DNA from: an uncultured Alistipes sp.
GTDB lineage: Bacteria > Bacteroidota > Bacteroidia > Bacteroidales > Rikenellaceae
Reading direction: 5' to 3'
Assembly (NCBI GenBank): GCA_944321765.1
Contig: CALUMQ010000024.1
Coordinates: 1 to 40,513, forward strand
Length of the DNA: 40,513 bases
Part shown: in pieces, positions 17,171-23,883 of the stretch
How the letters are laid out: every line of letters starts with the position of its first letter
How positions within the stretch are numbered: position 1 is the stretch's first letter
Position numbers and translations under genes: made by a program
Notes under the pieces: generated by a model
What the model saw: the letters and a program-made list of their open reading frames with translations, nothing else
Told to the model about the DNA's origin: nothing
Databases searched by the model: none

Positions 17171-18442
17171 ATGAGCAACAACACCGCGCCCCGTCCGATC
17201 ACCATCGTAGCCATCGGAGCCGGGAACCGCACCAACAAGTACCTCGAATATGCCGTCCGTCATCCCGAACGGCTGCAACTGGTCGGCGTCGTCGAACTGA
17301 ACGACATCCGCCGCCGCGCCGTGGCCGAGAAGTTCGGTCTCACGCCGGAGCAGTGCTTTACGGATTACGACCTGTTTTTCGAACACCCCATTCCGGCCGA
17401 CGCCATTCTGATCGGCACCCCCGAGAACCGTCACTTCGACCCCTGCATGAAGGCCATCGAGGCGGGCTACCACGTGCTGCTGGAGAAGCCCATTGCACAG
17501 ACGCTTCCCGAATGCTGCCGCATTGCTGAAGCCGCCCGCCGCAAAGGGGTGATCGTCGGCGTCTGCCACGTTCTGAGATACCACCCCTACTTCGTCAAGA
17601 TCAAGGAGCTGGTCGAGTCGGGCGAGTTGGGCGAGATCATCTCCATCAGCCATCTGACGGCCGTGGGACTCGATCGTGCAACTCACGGATTCGTGAGGGG
17701 CATGTGGAGCTGTGAGGAGAATGCCAATCCGATGCTGATCTCCAAATGCTGCCACGACATCGACTTCCTGCTGTGGCTCACCGAGGCCCGCTGCCGGAAG
17801 ATCTCCTCATTCGGATCGCTGCGATGGTTCCGCCGCGAAAATGCCCCCGCGGGAAGCACGGCCCGATGCATCGACTGTCCGCTCGAACCCCAATGCCCCT
17901 ATTCGGCCGTCGATCTCTACGCCGTGCGTCACGACTGGGTCTCGAACTTCGACATCCCCGACGGATGGACGCTCGACGAGGTGATCCAGCGGGAGCTTCG
18001 CGAAGGCCGCTACGGACGCTGCGTATTCCGGTGCGACAACGACGTCGTCGACCATCAGATCATCTCCATGGAGATGGAGAACGAGATCACGATCTCCTTC
18101 TCGATGGATGCCTTTACGCTCGGCGACCAGCGCGAAACGCACATCCGCCTGACACATGGCGAAATCGACGGCGACGAACGTACGCTGCGCGTACAGACCT
18201 TCCGCGGGCACAAGGAGCGGATCTACGACTTCTCGTCGATCCTCGGCACACCCTTCCATGCGGGAGCCGATCTGAATCTGATCGAGGAGTTCGTCGAGGT
18301 GCTCTCGCATCCCGAGCGACACCTGCGCACGACCATCGACCATTCGGTGGAGAGCCACCGCATCTGTTTCGAGGCCGAGCGCAGCCGCCACACCGGGCAG
18401 ACGATCCTGCTGGACCGCACGCCGGCCCTCGGCGACAAATAG
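17171..18442 (+). CDS. Cytoplasmic Gfo/Idh/MocA-family oxidoreductase
   Basis: A 423-residue NAD(P)-dependent oxidoreductase with no signal peptide. The N-terminal Rossmann fold reads TIVAIGAGNRTNKYLEYA and is followed by VGVVELND and the family motif HVLLEKPIAQT. HVLRYHPYF and the SKCCHDIDFLLWL segment match the catalytic-domain pattern of this family. An unusual cysteine group, CIDCPLEPQC (Cys233, 236, 242), could bind a metal or be structural. It ends the DUF1080 cluster and is the natural cytoplasmic partner for the exported oxidoreductase, perhaps reducing imported 3-keto sugars; that role is inferred from context. No promoter box is visible in the 133-base gap upstream, so it is probably co-transcribed. 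Substrate unknown. Confidence 0.88.
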   Translation: MSNNTAPRPITIVAIGAGNRTNKYLEYAVRHPERLQLVGVVELNDIRRRAVAEKFGLTPEQCFTDYDLFFEHPIPADAILIGTPENRHFDPCMKAIEAGYHVLLEKPIAQTLPECCRIAEAARRKGVIVGVCHVLRYHPYFVKIKELVESGELGEIISISHLTAVGLDRATHGFVRGMWSCEENANPMLISKCCHDIDFLLWLTEARCRKISSFGSLRWFRRENAPAGSTARCIDCPLEPQCPYSAVDLYAVRHDWVSNFDIPDGWTLDEVIQRELREGRYGRCVFRCDNDVVDHQIISMEMENEITISFSMDAFTLGDQRETHIRLTHGEIDGDERTLRVQTFRGHKERIYDFSSILGTPFHAGADLNLIEEFVEVLSHPERHLRTTIDHSVESHRICFEAERSRHTGQTILLDRTPALGDK

Positions 18443-18523
18443 CCTCGGGCCGACAGACCGGAGGACGGAAGGACGGGAGCGGCCCGGGCAGGGACGGCCG
18501 ACGTGCGAGCTGAGTTATTTTGT

Positions 18524-18555
18524 GCGGTTTCCCGATCGGGGAACCGCAAATTTTT
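18524..18555 (+). terminator. Palindromic terminator-like hairpin
   Basis: GCGGTT (18524-18529) and AACCGC (18542-18547) flank a CCC-GATC-GGG core, giving a 10-bp stem including one U-G pair, followed by AAATTTTT. It lies 82 bases after the oxidoreductase stop and is a fair intrinsic terminator. The near-perfect 24-bp symmetry directly upstream of a promoter box also fits an operator. Confidence 0.6.
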
Positions 18556-18557
18556 CA

Positions 18558-18565
18558 TACCTTTG
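18558..18565 (+). promoter_or_regulatory. Probable -7 box for the DUF3127 gene
   Basis: TACCTTTG matches TAnnTTTG and lies 26 bases before the start codon at 18592. No properly spaced -33 TTG was found. Confidence 0.62.
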
Positions 18566-18591
18566 TGTAGCAAAACCAACAAGACAGATTT

Positions 18592-18960
18592 ATGGAATTC
18601 GAAGGAACGGTATTCAAGATAATGCCCGTCACGAAGGGAACCTCGGCACGCGGCGAATGGCAGCGCCAGGACGTCGTGTTCGAGATGAACGAAGGGTCGT
18701 TCACGCGGAAGATCTGCGTCACGTTTTTCAACCGCCCCGACGACGTGGCGCGGCTGAAGGAGGGTGCGACCTACACGGTTTCGGTGAATGTCGAATCGCG
18801 CGAGTACAACGGACGCTGGTACACCGACGTCCGTGCCTGGCGCATCCAGCCCAAGCAGGAGACGCCCGCTGCGCCCCCGATGCCCGACATGCCGCCGCTC
18901 GGCGAGGAGCCTTCCTACGCCTCGACGCCGGCCGAGACGGCCGATGACCTGCCGTTCTGA
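18592..18960 (+). CDS. DUF3127 protein, OB-fold-like
   Basis: A 122-residue cytoplasmic protein. Residues 1-85 match the DUF3127 pattern common in Bacteroidetes: MEFEGTVFKIMPVTKGTSARGEW, then VVFEMN, CVTFFNRPDDVARLKEGATYTVSVNVESREYNGRWYTDVRAW. The beta-rich pattern and the GRWYTDVRAW segment recall an OB-fold of the single-stranded-DNA-binding kind, but function is not established. The C-terminal tail is Pro/Glu-rich and disordered and ends in DDLPF. Acidic tails ending in DDLPF resemble the partner-binding tip of SSB (DDDIPF in E. coli), which supports a link to DNA metabolism. It has its own promoter box and a strong terminator, so it is monocistronic. Confidence 0.88.
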   Translation: MEFEGTVFKIMPVTKGTSARGEWQRQDVVFEMNEGSFTRKICVTFFNRPDDVARLKEGATYTVSVNVESREYNGRWYTDVRAWRIQPKQETPAAPPMPDMPPLGEEPSYASTPAETADDLPF

Positions 18961-18985
18961 GGTCGTCGACGGTCGTCCAGAACAC

Positions 18986-19030
18986 AAGCCGACTCCGGAT
19001 CCTCTTTGCGAGGTTCGGGGTCGGCTTTTT
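18986..19030 (+). terminator. Rho-independent terminator of the DUF3127 gene
   Basis: AAGCCGAC (18986-18993) pairs with GTCGGCTT (19020-19027). The stem continues inward (TCCGGA with TTCGGG, CCTC with GAGG) to a TTTGC loop and is followed by T residues to 19030. Confidence 0.88.
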
Positions 19031-19045
19031 CATGCACCGTGCGAA

Positions 19046-19054
19046 GGGGGGGGG
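19046..19054. repeat. Intergenic G9 homopolymer
   Basis: A run of nine G between the terminators of two convergent genes. Nothing is encoded across it. It is one of two G9 runs in the window; the other is coding. Confidence 0.7.
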
Positions 19055-19065
19055 TCTCCAGATAG

Positions 19066-19102
19066 AAAAAAAAGCGGCCGGAGTATTTGACACTCCGGCC
19101 GC
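19066..19102 (-). terminator. Rho-independent terminator of the FKBP lipoprotein gene
   Basis: GCGGCCGGAGT (19074-19084) and ACTCCGGCCGC (19092-19102) form a perfect 11-bp stem with a 7-base loop. On the minus strand it is followed by eight T (complement of 19066-19073). It lies 61 bases beyond the stop of the 19164-20297 gene. Confidence 0.92.
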
Positions 19103-19163
19103 AGCCTTCATACGGCGTCGGCTTCGCGCCGAACGCCTCTATTTCAACATTGTCTCGGTCCGA

Positions 19164-20297
19164 TTATTTGGCAGGAGCAACCTCCGCAGCACCGGCCGTT
19201 GCCGTCGAGTCGGCAGGCGTCGGCTCTACATAGGGAGTTACGTCCACAAGCTCCACTTCGAACTCCAGCGCCTCGTTCGGGCCGATCACACGGCCGGCGC
19301 CGTTCGAGCCGTAAGCGAGTTCGGCCGGGATCCACAGCGTGATCTTTCCGCCCTTGCCCACAAGCTGCATGCCCTCGGTCCAGCCGGGAATTACACGGTT
19401 GAGCGGGAACTCCACGGGTTTGTCACCCTCCTTGAGGTTGCCCTTCTCGTCGAACATGTCAGGACGCTGTTTGCGGAACATCTCCTGCTGCTCCTTCGTG
19501 CGGTTGGCAAAGATCGACGTATCGAAGATCTTGCCGTTGCGCGTGCGACCCGTGTAGTGAACCTTCACCACGTCGCGCGGATTCTTGGCCATCACGGTCG
19601 TATCGCCCATGTCGGTCACCTTGTAGAGCAGTCCCGACTCGGTCTTCTTCACGCCCGACTTCTTCTCGATGCCGGCGAGCCACTCCTTCGAAGCGGCGGC
19701 ATTCTCGGCCGGAAGCTTCACCATGAAGTAGTACTGCAGATACTGGTTGACCTCATCCTCGGTCATCTTGGCCTCATTGTCGCGGACATTCTGCATGGCC
19801 TCGCAGATCCACACCAGCTGAACGGGCATACCGCTCTGCACCAGGTTGTAGCCGATATCGTTACCGAATGCGTAGGAGATCTGCTCTCGCTCCTCCTCGG
19901 ACTCGAACATCGCAGCATCGGCGGCCGGGTATTCCACCTTGGTGGAGTCGCCCTGAGCCAGACGTACGCTGTCGGCCTGGGCACGCTTCTCGGCGATCTC
20001 ACGGGCACGGGCGCTGCGCTTCGACATGAAATAGTCGCGAAGCAGGTCGAGCGAGGCATTATGATCCTGCGAAGCCTTGCCCAGAGCACCCTCCTTGACG
20101 GCCTTCGTCATCACGTCGAAATCGAACGGAATATCCTTCATGTCATAACCGATCCCGTAGCCGATGTTGGCTCCGAGAGCATACGACAGCGAGTCGAAGT
20201 CCGAAAGACTTCCCATCTGTACGCCTCCCTTGTTTCCTCCGCAGGAGGCGAGCATGGCAGCACCCGCAAGTGCTGCGACGAAAAAGAGTTTTTTCAT
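19164..20297 (-). CDS. FKBP-type peptidyl-prolyl isomerase lipoprotein (larger paralogue)
   Basis: A 377-residue lipoprotein. The signal peptide MKKLFFVAALAGAAMLASC ends in the lipobox LASC, so it is membrane-anchored and faces the periplasm or surface. Residues ~30-210 are a helical FkpA/Mip-like dimerisation and chaperone domain (SLSYALGANIGYGIGYD ... ISYAFGNDIGYNL occurs as two related halves). The C-terminal FKBP domain reads VKVHYTGRTRNGKIFDTS, PLNRVIPGWTEGMQLVGKGGK and WIPAELAYGSNGAG, with the residues that line the active pocket. A Pro/Ala/Thr tail follows. It catalyses proline isomerisation and helps fold exported proteins. A start at 20342 is possible but would lose the signal peptide position; 20297 is chosen. 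Own promoter, own terminator. Confidence 0.93.
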   Translation of the reverse strand: MKKLFFVAALAGAAMLASCGGNKGGVQMGSLSDFDSLSYALGANIGYGIGYDMKDIPFDFDVMTKAVKEGALGKASQDHNASLDLLRDYFMSKRSARAREIAEKRAQADSVRLAQGDSTKVEYPAADAAMFESEEEREQISYAFGNDIGYNLVQSGMPVQLVWICEAMQNVRDNEAKMTEDEVNQYLQYYFMVKLPAENAAASKEWLAGIEKKSGVKKTESGLLYKVTDMGDTTVMAKNPRDVVKVHYTGRTRNGKIFDTSIFANRTKEQQEMFRKQRPDMFDEKGNLKEGDKPVEFPLNRVIPGWTEGMQLVGKGGKITLWIPAELAYGSNGAGRVIGPNEALEFEVELVDVTPYVEPTPADSTATAGAAEVAPAK

Positions 20298-20339
20298 GAT
20301 TCTGTTGACTATGTTTAATGTACCTTCTATTCGTTCGCG

Positions 20340-20347
20340 CAAAGATA
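20340..20347 (-). promoter_or_regulatory. Probable -7 box for the larger FKBP gene
   Basis: On the minus strand the sequence reads TATCTTTG, a TAnnTTTG match, 42 bases upstream of the ATG at 20297. No clear -33 element was seen. Confidence 0.62.
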
Positions 20348-20455
20348 TAAAATTTTTACGAACGAAATCATTCCGAAAGGGTTAATTCCTCGGCAAGTGC
20401 ATTTTTTGACCCGGTGGAAGCGTCGGACGAAGCCGTAGCCATGGTGTGCGAGGAG

Positions 20456-20477
20456 AAAAAAATCGGGACGCACCCGA
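20456..20477 (-). terminator. Rho-independent terminator of the agmatinase-nhaA-FKBP operon
   Basis: On the minus strand TCGGG/CCCGA (plus coordinates 20463-20467 and 20473-20477) forms a short stem followed by seven T (complement of 20456-20462). Two more palindromes lie just before it: CACCTC/GAGGTG at 20481-20494 and GGCGGATCCGCC at 20494-20505. Together they make a three-hairpin end region. Confidence 0.65.
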
Positions 20478-20524
20478 AGGCACCTCCCGAGGTGGCGGAT
20501 CCGCCGTGCGAAGTGTCGGATCTC

Positions 20525-21223
20525 CTAACGCAACCGGCGAGCCGAGAACTTGTCAACGTCGACGAGTTCGATTTCGTAATACAGCGTGGTGTTCGGAGCG
20601 ATCTTCAGCGTCGGGTCCCCCGCGGAGCCGTAGGCCGCCGACGAGGGGATCCAAGCCTTGATGCGCCCTCCGCGACCGATCAGCCGCAGGCTCTCCTGAA
20701 CCCCCTCGCGCAGGTCGCGAAGCATCGAATGCACCGTATCGCCGCGCTCGTAGGAGGAGGTGATCTCCTCGCCCGAACTCGTGCGGATCACCCAGCGCAG
20801 CGACACGCTGTCGCGGTCCGACGTGGGAATGAGGTTCTGGTCGCCGACATCGTCGACCGTATAGGTGACTCCCGACGACGTGCGGGCATACGAACGGTTC
20901 GACTTGGCGATGTCGGCCAGGAACTGCTCCTCGTAGGCCCGGGCCTTCTCCGGAAGGGCGTAGTTCATGTAGCTCAGGAAATAGGTCTCGGCCTCGTCGA
21001 GGCTCATCTTCGGCGTTCCGGCGACAACCTCCCGGATTCCCTCGCACACGGCATCGACATGGATCGTCGAATCCATGCGCAGGAGGTTCAGCCCGATGTT
21101 CATGCCGATGACATAGGCCACCGAATCGAGGTCGTTTTTCAGTTTTACGCCTCCGCCCGACTTTTTCGAGCAGGAGCCGACCAGCAGCAGGGTCGGACAC
21201 AGGACAAAGAGAAGTTTTTTCAT
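20525..21223 (-). CDS. FKBP-type peptidyl-prolyl isomerase lipoprotein (smaller paralogue)
   Basis: A 232-residue protein with signal peptide MKKLLFVLCPTLLLVGSC and lipobox VGSC. The N-terminal half is helical (DLDSVAYVIGMNIGLNLLRMD, like the larger paralogue). The C-terminal half is an FKBP domain with SLRLIGRGGRIKAWIPSSAAYGSAG and YYEIELVDVDKF. The first FKBP motif reads LRWVIRTSSGEEITSSYE where VHYTGxxxxGxxFDSS is usual; loss of the usual Tyr and Asp of the pocket suggests weaker or altered isomerase activity. It begins 2 bases after the nhaA stop, which indicates tight translational coupling with the antiporter. Confidence 0.9.
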   Translation of the reverse strand: MKKLLFVLCPTLLLVGSCSKKSGGGVKLKNDLDSVAYVIGMNIGLNLLRMDSTIHVDAVCEGIREVVAGTPKMSLDEAETYFLSYMNYALPEKARAYEEQFLADIAKSNRSYARTSSGVTYTVDDVGDQNLIPTSDRDSVSLRWVIRTSSGEEITSSYERGDTVHSMLRDLREGVQESLRLIGRGGRIKAWIPSSAAYGSAGDPTLKIAPNTTLYYEIELVDVDKFSARRLR

Positions 21224-21225
21224 GG

Positions 21226-22608
21226 TCAAGATTTCTGTCGATTCCGCGACAGGAGCAGAATCAGAAGACTTCCGAGAATGGCCGCAGCCGTGGATCCCAT
21301 CAGGATGGCGATCTTGCCCCGGTCGATCAGGTCCAGATCCGTGTAGGCCAGGGCATCGACGAAGAGCGACATCGTGAAACCGATACCGCCCAGACACGCC
21401 ACGGCCAGAAGCATGCGCCATGTGGCGCCCTCGGGCATCTCGGCAAGCCCCGAACGCACGGCGCCCCAGCTGGCCAGAAAGATACCCAGCGGCTTGCCGA
21501 TCAGCAGGCCGAAGAAGACGCCCATGCCGACCGAGCCGATCTCGGGTGAATAGTGGAAGATGTTCAGGTATTCGAGCGAGCCGATCTCGACCCCGGCGTT
21601 GGTCAGCGCGAAGATCGGCATGATGAGGAAGTTGACGTATGGTGTGAGGGCGTGTTCGAGACGGTCGCTCATCCCCACGGAGTTGGCCGTCAGATCGTGC
21701 ATGCGGCGCAGGTAGAAACGCTGCAGTTCGTTGGGAAAGGGCTCGTCGGACTCGGCACGCAGCATCAGTGTTTTGAGCCATCGCATCTTGTGGGTGTAGT
21801 ACTCCTTGCTGTAGCGGGGCTCCATGGGGATGAGCAGCGCCATGGCGACACCCGAGATCGTCGAATGGACCCCGGAGTAGTAGAAGAGTCCCCACACGAC
21901 AACGGCCGGCACCACGTAGTAGAAGAGGCGCTTCTCGCCCATCTGCTTCATGAAGTAGACGCACAGCATGATGACCAGCGCAATGAGCAGGAACTCGATC
22001 CGGACCTTTCCGCCGTAGAAGAGTGCGATGACGAGAATCGCCCCCAGGTCATCGGCTACGGCGAGCGCCGTAAGGAAGATCTTGAGCGACACCGGAACCC
22101 GGTTGCCGAGCATCGAGAGGATGCCGATGGCAAAGGCAATGTCGGTGGCCGTGGGGATTCCCCAGCCGTTGGCCGCGGCGGTTCCATGGTTGAACACCGT
22201 GAAGATGATCGCCGGAGCCAGCATGCCGCCGGCCGCCGCCAGCACCGGAAGAATCGCCTTGCGCATCGTGGAGAGCTGCCCGCTGACAATCTCGCGCTTG
22301 ATCTCCAGCCCGATGGCGAAGAAGAAGACCACCATCAGACCGTCGTTGACGAACTTCTCGACGGTCATTCCGCGCGGAAACACCCAGTTGATCAAGCCGT
22401 CGGGCGAATGGATCATCAGTGAAAGGTCGGTTTCGAGCAGATGGTGGTAATAGAGTTTCGTGGCCGGGAGATTGGCCAGCAGCATCGCGATGATGACGCA
22501 AAGCAGCAGGATAATACCTCCGGCCCACGGAGTCTCGAAGAAATTACGGCCCTTCAGGCCGATCATGTGGCGGTTGCGTACCCAGCGGTACATGGAAAAA
22601 AGTCGCAT
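21226..22608 (-). CDS. nhaA: Na+/H+ antiporter NhaA
   Basis: A 460-residue inner-membrane antiporter that exchanges Na+ (or Li+) for protons in pH and sodium homeostasis. There are about 12 hydrophobic segments. The ion-binding aspartate pair is in LTALAVADDLGAILVIALFY (near residue 184), and GWGIPTATDIAFAIGILSML and FFAIGLEIKRE are family signatures. It is longer than the E. coli protein (388) because of a loop in the middle (about residues 265-320). Start at 22608 is chosen; a start at 22707 would run into the preceding gene and adds non-membrane sequence. The agmatinase-like gene ends 10 bases upstream and an FKBP gene starts 2 bases downstream. Confidence 0.95.
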   Translation of the reverse strand: MRLFSMYRWVRNRHMIGLKGRNFFETPWAGGIILLLCVIIAMLLANLPATKLYYHHLLETDLSLMIHSPDGLINWVFPRGMTVEKFVNDGLMVVFFFAIGLEIKREIVSGQLSTMRKAILPVLAAAGGMLAPAIIFTVFNHGTAAANGWGIPTATDIAFAIGILSMLGNRVPVSLKIFLTALAVADDLGAILVIALFYGGKVRIEFLLIALVIMLCVYFMKQMGEKRLFYYVVPAVVVWGLFYYSGVHSTISGVAMALLIPMEPRYSKEYYTHKMRWLKTLMLRAESDEPFPNELQRFYLRRMHDLTANSVGMSDRLEHALTPYVNFLIMPIFALTNAGVEIGSLEYLNIFHYSPEIGSVGMGVFFGLLIGKPLGIFLASWGAVRSGLAEMPEGATWRMLLAVACLGGIGFTMSLFVDALAYTDLDLIDRGKIAILMGSTAAAILGSLLILLLSRNRQKS

Positions 22609-22618
22609 GTGCACTGAT

Positions 22619-23668
22619 TTAGTTGTTGGTTCCGGCATCCGACAGCAGCGTCTGCCCGCAGAGCTTCCACAAGACCCGTGCCCCGGTGATGGCATCGATC
22701 CGGTCATCCTGCGAAGGGCAGACCTCCACCATGTCGAAGCCGATGATCCGGCGCGACGAGCGCACGAGCGTTGCCAGGAGCCAAACCGCCTGGTTGAAGG
22801 TCAATCCTCCGCTGACGGGCGTTCCGGTATGGGGGCAGTTCTCGAACGTCAGGGCGTCGATATCGAAACTTACGTAGACCTGCTCGGGCAGGGCGTCGAC
22901 GATCCGCCGGCACTGGGCGTCCCACGTCTCGCCGCGGAAAGCCGCCGTGCAGAGCGCCAGGTCGTCGAACGTGGTGATCCGTCCGTCAGAGGCCGCCAGC
23001 GCAGCCTCCGCCTCGCTGAAGTCCCGCACGCCGACCTGGACGATACGCCCGACCTGCGGCACGTCGCGCAGGACGTTGTACATGATCGAGGCGTGGGAGA
23101 AGGCAAAGCCCTCGTAGGCGTCGCGCAGGTCGCAGTGGGCGTCGAGATGCAGGATGCCAAACGATTTGTGGCGCCGCGCCAGGGCGCGGATCAATCCATA
23201 GGGCGTCGAGTGATCCCCGCCGACGAGCCCCACGAGCTTCCCGGCGTCGAGCCAGCGTGCCGCCTGGGCTTCGATATTGGCATTCATCGCCGCACATCCT
23301 TCGTTCACGCGGCGCACCCGGCGCTCGACATAATCGTCGTCGGGACTTCCGCCCCCTTCGAGGTGGTCGATGACCCGCTCGGCATCCGAGCGCAGGCGCT
23401 GCGACTGTTCGAGCAGCGCATAGTCGATGTCGGCCGTGGCGATTCCGCGCCGCCAGGCTCCCGGAGCCAGCGGATCGTGAAAATCGAGCTGCGTCGACGC
23501 CTCGATGATGGCATCGGGGGCGTAGGCCGTGCCTGCACCGTAGGAGACCGTCACGTCCCACGGCGCCGAGATCAGCACCAGACGGGCCGTCTCCGTGTCG
23601 AACGGAAGTCCGAAATAGGAACCGTTGTCCACGCCGACGCCGTCGGGATCGAAGGTTTTCTGTTCCAT
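22619..23668 (-). CDS. Agmatinase/arginase-family ureohydrolase
   Basis: A 349-residue binuclear-manganese ureohydrolase. Metal-ligand motifs are visible: GGDHST near residue 150, HLDAHCDLR near residue 175, and SFDIDALTFE near residue 270. The family hydrolyses guanidino groups (agmatine, arginine, formiminoglutamate) to release urea or formamide; agmatinase, leading to putrescine, is the most likely role in Bacteroidales. The third motif departs from the usual SxDxDxxDP pattern: the first two Asp are kept, but the DP step reads TF, and PHTGTP replaces PGTGTP. Cytoplasmic. It is the first gene of an operon with nhaA, a pairing that would link polyamine or acid-stress chemistry to pH homeostasis; that link is inferred. 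Confidence 0.88.
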   Translation of the reverse strand: MEQKTFDPDGVGVDNGSYFGLPFDTETARLVLISAPWDVTVSYGAGTAYAPDAIIEASTQLDFHDPLAPGAWRRGIATADIDYALLEQSQRLRSDAERVIDHLEGGGSPDDDYVERRVRRVNEGCAAMNANIEAQAARWLDAGKLVGLVGGDHSTPYGLIRALARRHKSFGILHLDAHCDLRDAYEGFAFSHASIMYNVLRDVPQVGRIVQVGVRDFSEAEAALAASDGRITTFDDLALCTAAFRGETWDAQCRRIVDALPEQVYVSFDIDALTFENCPHTGTPVSGGLTFNQAVWLLATLVRSSRRIIGFDMVEVCPSQDDRIDAITGARVLWKLCGQTLLSDAGTNN

Positions 23669-23786
23669 GTCGTAAATATCTGTTCCTCAAATGCAAACGA
23701 TCCAACAACGACCCGATCGGCAGAGACAACAACGTCCCGCCGCGCCCCGGGTCCGGAGAAGCGTCTGCACGTTACAAATTCGAACA

Positions 23787-23794
23787 CAAAGGTA
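23787..23794 (-). promoter_or_regulatory. Probable -7 box for the agmatinase-nhaA-FKBP operon
   Basis: The minus strand reads TACCTTTG, a TAnnTTTG match, about 120 bases upstream of the ATG at 23668. It is back to back with the pdxB box at 23815-23822. Confidence 0.6.
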
Positions 23795-23814
23795 TGAAAA
23801 TTTTATTTTTTCCC

Positions 23815-23822
23815 TATATTTG
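23815..23822 (+). promoter_or_regulatory. Probable -7 box for pdxB
   Basis: TATATTTG, an exact TAnnTTTG match, 61 bases before the pdxB ATG at 23884. A 21-base spacer separates it from the divergent box on the other strand. No clear -33 element. Confidence 0.68.
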
Positions 23823-23883
23823 CCCGCAGGAAAGCTTCAGTCGGAATAACATTCATCCGAAAACCACGAAAACCTCCCTTGTC

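Noticed and set aside
14290-17238. 982-residue minus-strand ORF opposite the HEAT-like/DUF1080 gene
   Set aside because: Shadow of a high-GC coding strand. No recognisable domain, low-complexity composition, and the plus-strand gene has a signal peptide and clear DUF1080 motifs.
22609-22707. Upstream start for nhaA at 22707
   Set aside because: It overlaps the end of the ureohydrolase gene and adds 33 residues unlike any NhaA N-terminus.
23794-23883. Upstream start for pdxB at 23794
   Set aside because: That start is ahead of the TATATTTG box, so it would not be on the transcript; MKIVIDSAIPY at 23884 fits the family.
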